From Fluviirhizobium alvei (GTDB taxonomy: Bacteria; Pseudomonadota; Alphaproteobacteria; Rhizobiales; Rhizobiaceae): a DNA stretch of 64,000 nt. Each line of letters begins with the position of its first letter. The stretch's first letter is position 1. The stretch covers positions 27,982-91,981 of the forward strand of contig NZ_JAUOZU010000020.1 of the NCBI RefSeq assembly GCF_030551875.1, in the 5' to 3' direction. Made by a program: the position numbers and the translations under genes. Of the stretch, positions 1 through 8,404 are shown piece after piece. Under the pieces are notes generated by a model. That model was not told the DNA's origin and did not search any database. It saw nothing but the letters and a program-made list of their open reading frames with translations.

Positions 1-570
1 AGCTACCGGTTCCTGATGGCAGGGGACGGCATTCGCAAACCCGGCGATCTCAAGGGCATGAAGCTCCGCACTCCGTCGCAGTTCGGCTCCACCCTGTTTG
101 GCCTTCTCGGCGCATCGGGCGTCACCATTCCGGCACCGCAGGTCTATGAAAATCTCGAGCGCGGCGTCGTCTCGGGCGCCGTCTGGGTCATGGATGCCTA
201 CAAGACCTTCCGGCTCGACGAAGTCGCTCCCTCGATCACCACCGTCCGCTTCACCGCCCAGCCGATGGCGATCCTCATGAACAAGGCGACCTACGAGTCG
301 CTTCCCGAAGCCGACCGCAAGGTGCTCGACGAAATGTCGGGTCGGACCAATGCCGAATGGGTTGCGAGCGTCGTCGATGCCGCCGATGCCAGCATCGAGG
401 CGGATTTCCGGTCGGGCGGCAAGGCGAAGTTCATCGAACTGACGGATGCGGAAAAGGCCGAGTGGGACGCAGCGCTCGCCGGTGCAGCCGATGCCTGGGT
501 TGCAGCGCAGTCGGATGCTGAAGCCGCTGCCAAGGCGCTTGCGACAGCCCGCAAGATCGCTGGCCAGTAG
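1..570 (+). CDS. TRAP transporter substrate-binding protein, DctP family (5' end outside window)
   Basis: The frame is open from base 1 and stops at 568-570, so only about the last 189 residues are present. They include the DctP-family stretch GDGIRKPGDLKGMKLRTPS, followed by the VYENLERGVVSGAVW region that lines the ligand cleft in this family, and an alanine-rich helical C-terminus. DctP proteins bind carboxylates in the periplasm for the DctQM permease. The permease genes are not downstream, so they probably lie upstream of the window. The signal peptide cannot be seen. A perfect stem-loop follows the stop. The aromatic-cleavage genes 108 bp downstream suggest an aromatic acid as ligand, which is inference. 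Confidence 0.88.
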   Translation, partial: SYRFLMAGDGIRKPGDLKGMKLRTPSQFGSTLFGLLGASGVTIPAPQVYENLERGVVSGAVWVMDAYKTFRLDEVAPSITTVRFTAQPMAILMNKATYESLPEADRKVLDEMSGRTNAEWVASVVDAADASIEADFRSGGKAKFIELTDAEKAEWDAALAGAADAWVAAQSDAEAAAKALATARKIAGQ

Positions 571-577
571 GACAGGC

Positions 578-610
578 GATCCGCGTCCGTCCAGCGGACG
601 GACGCGGATC
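578..610 (+). terminator. Perfect 15-bp stem-loop after the TRAP binding-protein gene
   Basis: GATCCGCGTCCGTCC (578-592) pairs fully with its inverse at 596-610 across an AGC loop. No T-tract follows, so it is either a weak or factor-assisted terminator or an mRNA 3'-end stabiliser. It lies between the binding-protein stop and the dioxygenase gene at 678. Confidence 0.6.
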
Positions 611-677
611 ATACCTCGGGTCTGCAGCCAGAAATTTGTAGGCTGGCACAATCCATCAACAAATCAGGGAGACGACC

Positions 678-1658
678 ATGGCAATCAATGCTCTGGGATT
701 TCTCGGCGTGCGCTCCGACCGCCTCGACGACTGGAGTGATTTCGCCGGCAAGCTCTTGGGAATGCAGAAGATCGATCGCGGCGGCAAGGCGCTTGCCTTT
801 CGCATGGACGATCGGGTTCAGCGGCTTCTGGTGTCGGACGAACCGGGCGAGACGCTGGCTTTCCTCGGCTTCGAGGTCGAACACAAGCAGGATCTCGAGC
901 ACTATGCCGCCCGTCTCGACAAGGCCGGTGTCCGGGTCGAGCCAGGATCCCGCGAGCTCTGCGACCGCCGATTTGTCGGCGATCTCATCTGGTTTTCGGA
1001 TCCGGCCGGCAATCGCGTCGAGCTCTTCCATGCGCCGATGATCGCTTCCGATCCTTTCGTTCCGGGCCGGCCGATCGATGGATTCCGTACTGGCCCGCTC
1101 GGCATGGGTCATGCCGTTCTGCATGTGAAGGACATCGAGGTGATGATGCCCTTCTATCGTGATCTCCTGGATTTCCACGTGTCGGATTACGGACTTGAAC
1201 CCTACGGGCTCTATTTCTTCCATCTCAACGAGCGCCACCATTCCTTTGCGATGGTCGGTTCCGGCCGCGAGGGATTTCACCATTTCATGGTCGAATTCCA
1301 GAATCTCGACGATGTCGGCCAGGGTTACGATCTGGCGCAGATGGAGGAAGGCCGCGTCGCCTACACGCTCGGCCGGCACACCAACGATTACATGACCTCT
1401 TATTACGCCAATTCGCCGTCGGGATTTTTCGTCGAAAACGGCTGGGGCGGGCGTCTGATCGATCCCAAAATCTGGGAGCCGCACCAGACCCATGATGGTC
1501 CGAGCTTCTGGGGACATGAGCGGCTCTACCTTACCGAAGAGGGTGGTCGCAAGCGCCTGCGCGACATGCGCCTGGAGGCAGCAGCCAAGGGGCGGCGCTC
1601 ACCGCCGATCATCGATTGCCCATGGCTCTACGGCCAGTTCAAGACAGGGGAGAATTGA
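678..1658 (+). CDS. Two-domain VOC-family extradiol (catechol-type) dioxygenase
   Basis: 326 residues with two VOC modules, the architecture of BphC-like type I extradiol dioxygenases, which open catechol rings next to the diol using Fe(II). The expected metal ligands are visible: His145 (GHAVLHV), His202 (HHFMVEF) and Glu253 (FFVENGW), at nearly the same positions as the His146/His210/Glu260 triad known for BphC. The start follows a GGGAGA Shine-Dalgarno sequence. The next gene, a flavin hydroxylase, starts 3 bp after the stop, so the two are probably co-translated: hydroxylate, then cleave. Length fits the family (about 290-330). The exact catechol cannot be deduced. Confidence 0.9.
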   Translation: MAINALGFLGVRSDRLDDWSDFAGKLLGMQKIDRGGKALAFRMDDRVQRLLVSDEPGETLAFLGFEVEHKQDLEHYAARLDKAGVRVEPGSRELCDRRFVGDLIWFSDPAGNRVELFHAPMIASDPFVPGRPIDGFRTGPLGMGHAVLHVKDIEVMMPFYRDLLDFHVSDYGLEPYGLYFFHLNERHHSFAMVGSGREGFHHFMVEFQNLDDVGQGYDLAQMEEGRVAYTLGRHTNDYMTSYYANSPSGFFVENGWGGRLIDPKIWEPHQTHDGPSFWGHERLYLTEEGGRKRLRDMRLEAAAKGRRSPPIIDCPWLYGQFKTGEN

Positions 1659-1661
1659 TCC

Positions 1662-3158
1662 ATGGATCATTATGATGTCGCCATCGTCGGCTATGGGCCT
1701 GCAGGCGCGACGCTTGCCAACCTCTTGGCCGAATGCGGCCTGGAAGTTATCGTGCTGGAACGCGAGACGGCAGCTTACCATCTGCCGCGTGCGGTCCATT
1801 TCGATGCGGAAGTGATGAGGGTTTTCCAGTGGATCGGCATTGCCGATGCCATGGAGCCGATGACGGCCCTGCATCCGGGCATGCGGTTCATCGATCGCGA
1901 CGGCAAACTGCTGCTCGATTGGCCGCGACCGCAGGGAACCGGCCCACAAGGTTGGCGCGCCAATTACCGCTTCCACCAGCCGGATCTGGAAAAGCTGCTG
2001 CGCGACCGCGCGGCGGAGAAGGCGTCCGTCACCGTCAGGACCCGCGCCGATGTCTTCTTCGTTGAGGACAAGGGCGCCGAGGTTGAGCTGCGGTTCGAGG
2101 ATATGAGCCGCGGCAAGGTTGAACGCATCACGGCGAAGTTCGTCGTCGGCTGCGATGGCGCCCGCTCGATCATCCGCCGTTACATCGATACCGGAATGGA
2201 GGATTACGGCTTCCATGAACGCTGGCTGGTCATCGACGTCATCCTGAATGAGGACAAGCCGGCACTCGGCGATCACTCGATCCAGTATTGCGTTCCCGAA
2301 CGGCCTTCGACATATGTTCGCGGTCCCGGCATGCGCCGACGATGGGAAATCACCGTGCGACCGGAGGAGGATTCGGTCGAGATCGCCAAACCGGAGCGGG
2401 TCTGGGAACTGCTTTCGCCCTGGCTCAAGCCGGAGGAAGCAACGCTCGAGCGCACCGCCGTCTATGTGTTCCATTCTCTGGTGGCGGATGACTGGCGGCG
2501 CGGACGCCTGCTGCTCGCTGGCGACGCCTGTCACCAGACGCCGCCCTTCATGGGACAGGGCATGTGCGCGGGCACCCGCGATGTCGCCAATCTCTACTGG
2601 AAGCTCGCCCTTGTCTGCAAAGGCATCGTCGCTGGAGCTGCGGCGGAAGCGCTTCTCGACAGCTACGAGAGCGAACGGAAGCCAAACGCGCGCGAATACA
2701 TCACCACGGCGGTGCGGCTCGGTGGCTTGATCAATACCTGCGGAACGGAAGCGGCCCTCAGGTCGGCTCTGCCTTCGGCCAACGGTTCAGCCCGGATGGA
2801 ATCGATTGCGCCGCCGATCGGACCGGGGCTGGGCATTGGCGAAAAGGCAGGGCGCCTGTTCGGCCAGCCCCGTCTGGCGGATGGTCGCTGGATGGACGGG
2901 CCTTTCAAGCATCGGTTCGTGGTCGTCGCAGAGGCCGACCTCGCCGAAGGACTTGTTCTGCCGCCGGGCGTCGGTCTCGTCACAACCGCCACATCGCCCG
3001 ATGCCGCCGATCACCTTGCGCGGCTAGGCACACGTGCCACCGTGCTGCGGCCGGATCGCCATACGCTCGGCGCTGCCAATACGCGCGAGGAGCTTGAAGC
3101 GCTTCTCGGCCGCATTCTACCCAACCCAATCGACGTTCAAGAACCGGAGATGGTCTGA
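1662..3158 (+). CDS. FAD-dependent aromatic hydroxylase, MhpA/PheA-like
   Basis: 498 residues of the class A flavoprotein monooxygenase family (FAD_binding_3). The N-terminal dinucleotide motif is VGYGPAGATLANLLA. The DG motif is VVGCDGARS near residue 165, and the second FAD motif AGDACHQTPPFMGQGMCAG lies near residue 286. These enzymes use NAD(P)H and O2 to ortho-hydroxylate phenolic acids to catechols; MhpA acts on 3-(3-hydroxyphenyl)propionate. The gene sits 3 bp after the extradiol dioxygenase and 3 bp before a FAH-family hydrolase, so it likely makes the catechol that the dioxygenase opens. A paralogue lies at 62325. Substrate unknown. Confidence 0.9.
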   Translation: MDHYDVAIVGYGPAGATLANLLAECGLEVIVLERETAAYHLPRAVHFDAEVMRVFQWIGIADAMEPMTALHPGMRFIDRDGKLLLDWPRPQGTGPQGWRANYRFHQPDLEKLLRDRAAEKASVTVRTRADVFFVEDKGAEVELRFEDMSRGKVERITAKFVVGCDGARSIIRRYIDTGMEDYGFHERWLVIDVILNEDKPALGDHSIQYCVPERPSTYVRGPGMRRRWEITVRPEEDSVEIAKPERVWELLSPWLKPEEATLERTAVYVFHSLVADDWRRGRLLLAGDACHQTPPFMGQGMCAGTRDVANLYWKLALVCKGIVAGAAAEALLDSYESERKPNAREYITTAVRLGGLINTCGTEAALRSALPSANGSARMESIAPPIGPGLGIGEKAGRLFGQPRLADGRWMDGPFKHRFVVVAEADLAEGLVLPPGVGLVTTATSPDAADHLARLGTRATVLRPDRHTLGAANTREELEALLGRILPNPIDVQEPEMV

Positions 3159-3161
3159 CCC

Positions 3162-4004
3162 ATGAAATTGTGTTCCTTCACCAAAGACGGCAAGGCTGGC
3201 TATGGCCTTGTCACCGATAGCGGCATTGTCGATCTTGGCAAGCGTTTGCCGGAGCCGACATTGCGCGACCTTCTGGCCGCCGATGGCCTGGCGCGTGCCG
3301 CAACCTTTGCCAATGCACCGGCTGATTATGCATTTGATGCCGTCGAACAGGCGCCGGTCATCCCCAACCCGGACAAGATCATCTGCGTCGGGCTCAACTA
3401 CCACGCCCATATCGAGGAAACCGGCCGCGAAGAGACCGTCAATCCGGTGCTTTTTGCCCGTTACGCCGGCAGCCAGATCGGTCATGAACAGGCGTTGATC
3501 AAGCCGCTTGAATCCGACGAGTTCGACTATGAGGGCGAGCTTGCGGTGATCATCGGCAAGGAAGGTCGCCGGATTCCGGAGGCAAACGCTCTCGATTTCG
3601 TTGCCGGCTATGCCTGCTACAACGATGGTTCGGTGCGCGACTGGCAGAAGCATACCCACCAGTTCATGCCCGGCAAGACTTTTGCCGGCACCGGCGCTTT
3701 CGGCCCCTGGATGGTAACGGCAGACGAGATTCCCGATCCCACCACCTTGCATCTGCAGACGCGCCTCAATGGCGAGGTGGTGCAGGATACCGGCCTCAAT
3801 CTTCTGGTCACTTCCATCCCGCGCCTGATCGCCTATTGCTCGACCATCCTGCCGCTCTTGCCGGGCGATGTGATCGTTTCCGGCACGCCCGGCGGCGTCG
3901 GCGCGCGCCGCAAGCCGCCGCTCTGGATGCGCGATGGCGATGTCTGTGAAGTGGAAATTTCCTCGATCGGCACCCTTCGCAATCCGGTCAAGGCCGAAGC
4001 GTGA
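3162..4004 (+). CDS. Fumarylacetoacetate hydrolase (FAH) family protein
   Basis: 280 residues with the FAH fold's signature: VGLNYHAHIEETGRE, then the metal-binding acidic stretch FDYEGELAVIIGK, GYACYNDGSVRDWQ, and the C-terminal SGTPGGVGARRKP. Family members hydrolyse or decarboxylate beta-diketo or 2-oxo-enoic acids made by ring cleavage, or hydrate 2-oxopent-4-enoate. It follows the hydroxylase by 3 bp and its stop codon overlaps the extended regulator frame, so it is the third step of the operon. A second FAH gene begins at 63967 after the second hydroxylase. Whether it acts as hydrolase, hydratase, isomerase or decarboxylase is not decidable here. Confidence 0.88.
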   Translation: MKLCSFTKDGKAGYGLVTDSGIVDLGKRLPEPTLRDLLAADGLARAATFANAPADYAFDAVEQAPVIPNPDKIICVGLNYHAHIEETGREETVNPVLFARYAGSQIGHEQALIKPLESDEFDYEGELAVIIGKEGRRIPEANALDFVAGYACYNDGSVRDWQKHTHQFMPGKTFAGTGAFGPWMVTADEIPDPTTLHLQTRLNGEVVQDTGLNLLVTSIPRLIAYCSTILPLLPGDVIVSGTPGGVGARRKPPLWMRDGDVCEVEISSIGTLRNPVKAEA

Positions 4005-4042
4005 GGCTTTCGCTGCCCGATCCGTCATGCGAAGATGCCGAC

Positions 4043-4831
4043 ATGACGGAAGCGGCGGAAAAGACGAACAAGAGCGAGGCCGTGCGGGCATTGACCCGCG
4101 GCCTCGCCATTCTGCGATACATCAACGTGTCGGGCGAAGCGCGACCGGGGGAAATCGCCCGCGCGCTTTCCATTCCGAGGCCGACCGTCTACCGGCTGCT
4201 CGAAACGCTCGAAGAGGCCGGCTATGTCGTTCTGTCACCCTCGTCCAATCGCGTGCGGGTGACGCGACTGGCCGCTTCCCTTGGCGATGGCTATGCCCTG
4301 ACCTCCGAACTCTGCCAGGCTTCCGGGCCGGTCTTTTCCGAATATGCCGGACGCATCGTCTGGCCGCTCGATCTGTCGGTCTATGACAATGCAGCAATGG
4401 TGATCCAGGAAACCACCCATGGCCGTTCACCGCTGTCGATCGATCGCGGCATGACCGGCTACAAGCTACCGATCCTGCGCACCTCGGCCGGGCGCGCCTA
4501 TGTCGCCTTCTGCAGCGAGGAGGAGCAGCGTCTCATCCTCAATCATCTCCGCCGGTTGGGCGATCCCGAAGATCAGCCATTTCTCGAACCGCGCTATCTT
4601 TCCCAGATGATCGAGGAAACCCGCGCGCGTGGCATTGCCATCCGGTCCGCCGGCGAGTTCCGCAACAAGACCGCCTCGATTGCAGTGCCTGTCATGTCGG
4701 ACGGACGCATCCTTGCCTGCGTGTCGATGATCTGGATCCGCAGCGCCATGGATGTGCGGCGTGCACTTGAGGAATTCGGGGCGCCGCTTACCGAAGTGGC
4801 TGATCGGATTGCTGCAACCCTGTCCGATTAG
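4043..4831 (+). CDS. IclR-family transcriptional regulator
   Basis: 262 residues from the ATG at 4043. An in-frame GTG at 4001 overlaps the previous stop and would add 14 residues with no homologous look. The N-terminal winged helix is VRALTRGLAILRYIN...RPGEIARALSIPRPTVYRLLETLEEAGYV. The C-terminal IclR effector domain follows, with GYKLPILRTSAGRAY and a SIAVPVMSDGRILACVSMIW core. IclR proteins sense aromatic acids and often regulate the operon beside them. Here the gene is the last of the dioxygenase-hydroxylase-FAH operon and converges, with a 4-bp overlap, on the gene at 4828. Family assignment is firm; effector unknown. Confidence 0.9.
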   Translation: MTEAAEKTNKSEAVRALTRGLAILRYINVSGEARPGEIARALSIPRPTVYRLLETLEEAGYVVLSPSSNRVRVTRLAASLGDGYALTSELCQASGPVFSEYAGRIVWPLDLSVYDNAAMVIQETTHGRSPLSIDRGMTGYKLPILRTSAGRAYVAFCSEEEQRLILNHLRRLGDPEDQPFLEPRYLSQMIEETRARGIAIRSAGEFRNKTASIAVPVMSDGRILACVSMIWIRSAMDVRRALEEFGAPLTEVADRIAATLSD

Positions 4832-5373
4832 AGAGGACGCTCGACCATTTCGGCAGCAATAGCGTCATCGATCGGCTTATCGTAGCTCATCAGCATGTAA
4901 CCGAGCACGGAATAGAAGCCGACGGTCGCAATCAGGTCCAGTACGGCCTCTCGCCCGATCATTGCGGCAAGTTCGGCTTCGAGGGCGGGCGGCAGACGTC
5001 GCTGGTCGAGGAGACTGTCAACGGCTTCGGCGATTGGCGCATCTTCACCGTCCGGTGTGCTTTTCAGCGCCAGGATCCGTTGATCGGAAAAACCGAGCTT
5101 GCGGGCGCGGGAGACGTGGTGCGCCCATTCATATTCCGAACCGAAACGGTGGGCGACCCGCAGGATCACGACTTCGGAACGTTCGGCGCCGAGCGCGGTA
5201 TCCTTGACGATATGCTGCCGCAGCGGCGCCCAGGCGCGCAAAAGCAGAGGATGGTGCGCCATTACCCGATAGACGTTCAATTGCCCGGCAAACCCTTCGC
5301 GAAGATCATCGATGGCTTCCGGCCATTCGGAAGCGACGAGGGGCGGAAGTGGCGTCGGTTTGCGGCGGTCCAT
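4828..5373 (-). CDS. Carboxymuconolactone decarboxylase (CMD/AhpD-like) family protein
   Basis: 181 residues if started at the ATG at 5373 (MDRRKPTPLPPL); the open frame extends 30 codons further with unlikely sequence. The CMD core is SEYEWAHHVSRARKLGFSDQRI. It has the Glu/His pattern of decarboxylase-type members and lacks the CxxC of AhpD peroxidase-type members, so it is not a redox protein of that kind. Family members decarboxylate gamma-carboxymuconolactone or act on related lactones in protocatechuate-type pathways. Its 3' end overlaps the IclR gene by 4 bp in convergent orientation. A long inverted repeat lies about 80 bp upstream. Confidence 0.82.
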   Translation of the reverse strand: MDRRKPTPLPPLVASEWPEAIDDLREGFAGQLNVYRVMAHHPLLLRAWAPLRQHIVKDTALGAERSEVVILRVAHRFGSEYEWAHHVSRARKLGFSDQRILALKSTPDGEDAPIAEAVDSLLDQRRLPPALEAELAAMIGREAVLDLIATVGFYSVLGYMLMSYDKPIDDAIAAEMVERPL

Positions 5374-5450
5374 GCACCTCGACCGGATATGGGTTTGGAG
5401 ATGGCTGTGTTCGGCCGAAGCAGGGCAATCACATCGCTCAGCGGATCCAT

Positions 5451-5486
5451 TTGGATGATCCATAGATTATTTTATGGATTGTCCAA
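5451..5486. promoter_or_regulatory. Long inverted repeat upstream of the CMD gene, candidate operator
   Basis: The 13-base arms TTGGATGATCCAT (5451-5463) and ATGGATTGTCCAA (5474-5486) are inverted copies with two mismatches, 10 A/T-rich bases apart. The site is about 78 bp upstream of the CMD start in an otherwise gene-poor stretch. The symmetry and AT-rich centre suggest a dimeric repressor site, possibly for the neighbouring IclR regulator (inference). Confidence 0.4.
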
Positions 5487-5494
5487 GGAGGCAT

Positions 5495-5660
5495 GTCCAG
5501 TGCCCACGGGCAGCAACATGCCGGCATTCTTCTTCTTCCAATTGAAATAGGGCGCCTGGCTGATCCCCGCCTTGCGGCAAATCTACGCAACGGCCACATC
5601 GTCGTCACCCTGTATCAACACAAACGCCTTCTGAGCGCCCGAAAACAGCGATGCTTACAT
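5495..5660 (-). pseudogene. IS3-family transposase OrfA remnant
   Basis: Read leftward, the sequence encodes a start, then FSGAQKAFVLIQGDDDVAVA, and after an in-frame TAG, ICRKAGISQAPYFNWKKKNAG. This is the N-terminal helix-turn-helix of IS3-family OrfA (typically AEICRKAGISQATYFNWKKKY). Codon 2 is TAA and there is an internal TAG, and OrfB is absent, so it is dead. It fills most of the gap between the CMD gene and the LysR gene and marks an old insertion. The remaining bases to 5747 show no gene. Confidence 0.72.
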
Positions 5661-5747
5661 TTTTTCGGTTCCTTTCCCAGCCGGGAAAATGCACCGGAAA
5701 ACTCAAACCAAATCTGGTCCAGTTCGAAGCGTTCAGATCATTTGATC

Positions 5748-6665
5748 TCAAACGGCCTCCCCCATTTTCTCCGCCATCTCCAGCAGGAACTGCCTGAGCC
5801 AGCGGGAAGCACTGTCATGGCTGCGCAGATGGTGCCACTGCAGATGTTCGATGACCGGAGGAATGGAGATCGGCAGGGGCAAGATCCGCACCGGCAGGGT
5901 TTTCGGCAGCATCGCGGCAACGCGGGCATGGATCGTCGCGATATAGGGTGTGCCGACAACGCATTCAGGCAGCAGCACGAAATTTGGCATCGACATCGCG
6001 ATGTCGATATTGATCTTGCGATCTTTCAGCATGTGCTCGAAATGGCTGTCACGACCCCGCGATCCGAATGCAGTGGTGACGTGCTTCAGCCCCAGATAGG
6101 TATCGGCGTCGAGAGTCTCGCCGATATGCGGATTGTCTTCCCAGGCGATGCAGACGAATTCATCGCTGAACAGCAGTGCGCTTGGATGGTCGGGCATCAG
6201 CGCCATGGTCGGCACGATCCGGAAATCGACCTCGGTCTGTTCGAACATGGCATCTGTGGTGCTATCAATCGTGACGAACCGGAGCCGCAACCCCGGTGCG
6301 ATCTCTGCAAGGCGCCGCGACGCCTGTGCCAGGAAAACACGGATGACATAGTCGGAGGCGTTGATCGTCACATCTCTCCGCGCCGTCGCCGGATCGAAAT
6401 GCGGACGCATGTCCACGAACACCCGCATCTCCTCAAGCAATTGCTGGACTAGGCGCTGCAGGTTTTCACCAAATTCGGTCGGCAGCATCTGCCGCCCGAC
6501 CGATACCACGATCTGATCGCCGAAATGGAACCTCAGCCTTCCAAGCGCCCTACTGACAGCAGGCTGCGTCAGGTTGAGTTCCTCCGCAGCCGCACTGACG
6601 GAACGCAGGCGGAGGATGGCCTCCAGGGCCACAATCAGGTTCATGTCGAGGTTATCGAAGCGCAT
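5748..6665 (-). CDS. LysR-family regulator, NodD/NahR-like
   Basis: 305 residues. The N-terminal winged helix-turn-helix is DMNLIVALEAILRLRSVSAAAEELNLTQPAVSRALGRLR, followed by FGDQIVVSVGRQMLPTEFGE, the form typical of the NodD/NahR/LinR branch that responds to aromatic inducers. The effector-binding domain follows from about residue 90. It is transcribed away from the ABC importer genes that begin at 6819. The 153-bp intergenic region carries a 17-bp palindrome, so it probably controls that divergent operon and itself. Inducer unknown. It is only distantly like the second LysR at 55333. Confidence 0.9.
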   Translation of the reverse strand: MRFDNLDMNLIVALEAILRLRSVSAAAEELNLTQPAVSRALGRLRFHFGDQIVVSVGRQMLPTEFGENLQRLVQQLLEEMRVFVDMRPHFDPATARRDVTINASDYVIRVFLAQASRRLAEIAPGLRLRFVTIDSTTDAMFEQTEVDFRIVPTMALMPDHPSALLFSDEFVCIAWEDNPHIGETLDADTYLGLKHVTTAFGSRGRDSHFEHMLKDRKINIDIAMSMPNFVLLPECVVGTPYIATIHARVAAMLPKTLPVRILPLPISIPPVIEHLQWHHLRSHDSASRWLRQFLLEMAEKMGEAV

Positions 6666-6709
6666 GAATACTATTACCCAAAATCATAGAAAATATGTTT
6701 CCTATTCAT

Positions 6710-6726
6710 TGGACATATCGTGTCCA
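6710..6726. promoter_or_regulatory. Palindrome between LysR and ABC operon, candidate LysR box
   Basis: TGGACA (6710-6715) and TGTCCA (6721-6726) form a perfect inverted repeat with a 5-base centre, TATCG. It fits the T-N11-A frame of LysR recognition sites and lies between the two divergent genes, 45 bp from the LysR start and 93 bp from the ABC ATPase start. An A/T-rich run lies just on the LysR side. Confidence 0.5.
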
Positions 6727-6818
6727 CCTCCCTAGCGTCAATGGAATAACGGCTGGAGGAGGCGTCCTGGCCCGCGCATCGATGCGGATGGGAGTCAGCC
6801 GGGGAGAGGAGCACGACC

Positions 6819-7646
6819 ATGTCGGCAATGCTGCATTATTTGGATCGAACGAACCCGCATGCCCCGGTGGCAAGCGCGAAGGCAAACCGCAAATCACTGA
6901 TTTCGCTGAAGGGTGTCGGCCTGACATTCGGCTCGCACGAAGTCCTGCGCGACATTGATGTCGAAATCTGCGAGGGCGAGTTTGTCTGCGTGATTGGCCC
7001 ATCCGGTTGCGGCAAGACAACATTGCTCCGCATCCTCGCCGGTCTCATCCGCGCCTCGCGCGGTACGGTCAGCTATCGCGGCAAGGTCCAGACGCAACCG
7101 GCCAGCGATATTGCGATCGTCTTCCAGGATTATGCGAATGCGCTGCTTCCATGGCGCACGGCGGCGGCGAATGTTTCCCTTGCTCTGGAGGCGGCGGGCA
7201 CCCCGCGTGCCGAACGCAAAGACCGTATCGCCGATTTGCTGGACAAGGTTGGCCTGTCGAAACATGCCGACAAGTATCCGTCAGAAATGTCGGGCGGCAT
7301 GCAGCAGCGCCTGCAGATTGCCCGCTGCCTGGCGCAGAACCCCTCGGTGATTCTGATGGACGAACCGTTTGGCGCGCTCGACGCCATGACACGACAGAAA
7401 CTGCAGGATGAGATCCTGTCTATCGTGTCGGATTCCAATGTCACTGCCTTTTTCGTCACCCATGATCTTGAGGAAGCGATCTATCTTGGCGATCGCGTCA
7501 TTGCGCTCGAACCCAATCCCGGCCGCATTGCCGAGCTCATCGACGTGCCGCTAACGCGCCCGCGCAATCAGCTGACGACGCGCGAGGAGCCGGAGTTCCT
7601 GGCGCTCCGGCGCAAGCTGTTCGATTTCGTGCTGAGGTACGAGTGA
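6819..7646 (+). CDS. ABC importer ATP-binding protein, NitT/TauT type
   Basis: 275 residues. Walker A is GPSGCGKTT, the signature is MSGGMQQRLQIARCLA, Walker B is VILMDEPFGALD, and the switch His is in FFVTHDLEEA. This is the SsuB/TauB/NrtC-type ATPase that drives import of sulfonates, nitrate or, in soil bacteria, aromatic acids. The start follows GGGAGAGGAG. It is the first gene of a six-gene rightward operon (ATPase, two permeases, binding protein, cyclase, FAH protein), divergent from the LysR gene. The stop overlaps the first permease start as TGATG. Confidence 0.92.
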   Translation: MSAMLHYLDRTNPHAPVASAKANRKSLISLKGVGLTFGSHEVLRDIDVEICEGEFVCVIGPSGCGKTTLLRILAGLIRASRGTVSYRGKVQTQPASDIAIVFQDYANALLPWRTAAANVSLALEAAGTPRAERKDRIADLLDKVGLSKHADKYPSEMSGGMQQRLQIARCLAQNPSVILMDEPFGALDAMTRQKLQDEILSIVSDSNVTAFFVTHDLEEAIYLGDRVIALEPNPGRIAELIDVPLTRPRNQLTTREEPEFLALRRKLFDFVLRYE

Positions 7647-8404
7647 TGAAGGCGCTGAAGGGTTTCACCTTGCCGATCCTTTTTCTGGTTCTCTGGCAGG
7701 CCTGGGCTTTCCTGTTCGGCATCCAGAGTGATACGCTGGCTGCCCCCGCCGATATCGTGACCGCCTTCGTAGCGGGCATGGAGGATGGATCCATCCTTGA
7801 GGCGACATGGATGACGTTGGTGGCCGCGGGCGGTGGATTGGCCATAGGTGGCGGTCTCGGCATTGTAATCGGCTTCATCTTCGGTCTGCTGCCGCCGCTC
7901 TCGCGGCTGTCGCGGGTAACCGTCGAAGTGCTGCGACCGGTTCCGGCCGTCGCCATCCTCCCGATAGCGTTGCTTGTCTTCGGTTTCGGCTATGCGATGG
8001 AGATGGCGATCATCGCCTTTGCCTGCTTCTTCCCCGTCATGCTTTTAACCGAAGGCGCAATCCGCCAGATCACGCCGCGGCTGATGGAGGTCGCCCGTGT
8101 GATGCGACTCTCCGCTGTACAGCGCACGTCCAAGATCGTGCTGCCGGCCGTGCTGCCGCGCATGTTCGTGGCTCTGCGTCTTGCCGCTGGCATTGCTCTG
8201 ATCGTGTCTGTCACGGTCGAGATCGCAGCCAATCCGCAAGGCCTCGGCTACCGACTGATGCTGGCGGGCCAATCGCTGCGCCCGGCCGACATGTTCGCAA
8301 CCCTTTTCTGGGTTGGTCTCATCGGCTGGTCTCTGAACTGGATTCTGGTGAGGACCGAGAAGAAGCTCTTCCCGTTCCATTCGCTGCGGAGGATCGAGGA
8401 ATGA
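7646..8404 (+). CDS. ABC importer permease 1, NitT/TauT type
   Basis: 252 residues starting at the ATG that overlaps the ATPase stop; a GTG one codon earlier is also possible. About six hydrophobic segments surround the EAA-type cytoplasmic loop (LMEVARVMRLSAVQRTSKIVLPAVLPRMFVALRLAAGIA), which docks onto the ATPase. Family: BPD_transp_1, SsuC/TauC branch. It probably forms a heterodimer with the second permease, because its stop overlaps that gene's start by 4 bp (ATGA). The substrate is suggested only by the cyclase and FAH genes downstream. Confidence 0.9.
   Translation: MKALKGFTLPILFLVLWQAWAFLFGIQSDTLAAPADIVTAFVAGMEDGSILEATWMTLVAAGGGLAIGGGLGIVIGFIFGLLPPLSRLSRVTVEVLRPVPAVAILPIALLVFGFGYAMEMAIIAFACFFPVMLLTEGAIRQITPRLMEVARVMRLSAVQRTSKIVLPAVLPRMFVALRLAAGIALIVSVTVEIAANPQGLGYRLMLAGQSLRPADMFATLFWVGLIGWSLNWILVRTEKKLFPFHSLRRIEE

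Noticed and set aside
5748..6665. Naming the LysR proteins NodD (nodulation regulators)
   Set aside because: No nod genes or nod boxes are present; the likeness is to the wider NodD/NahR branch.
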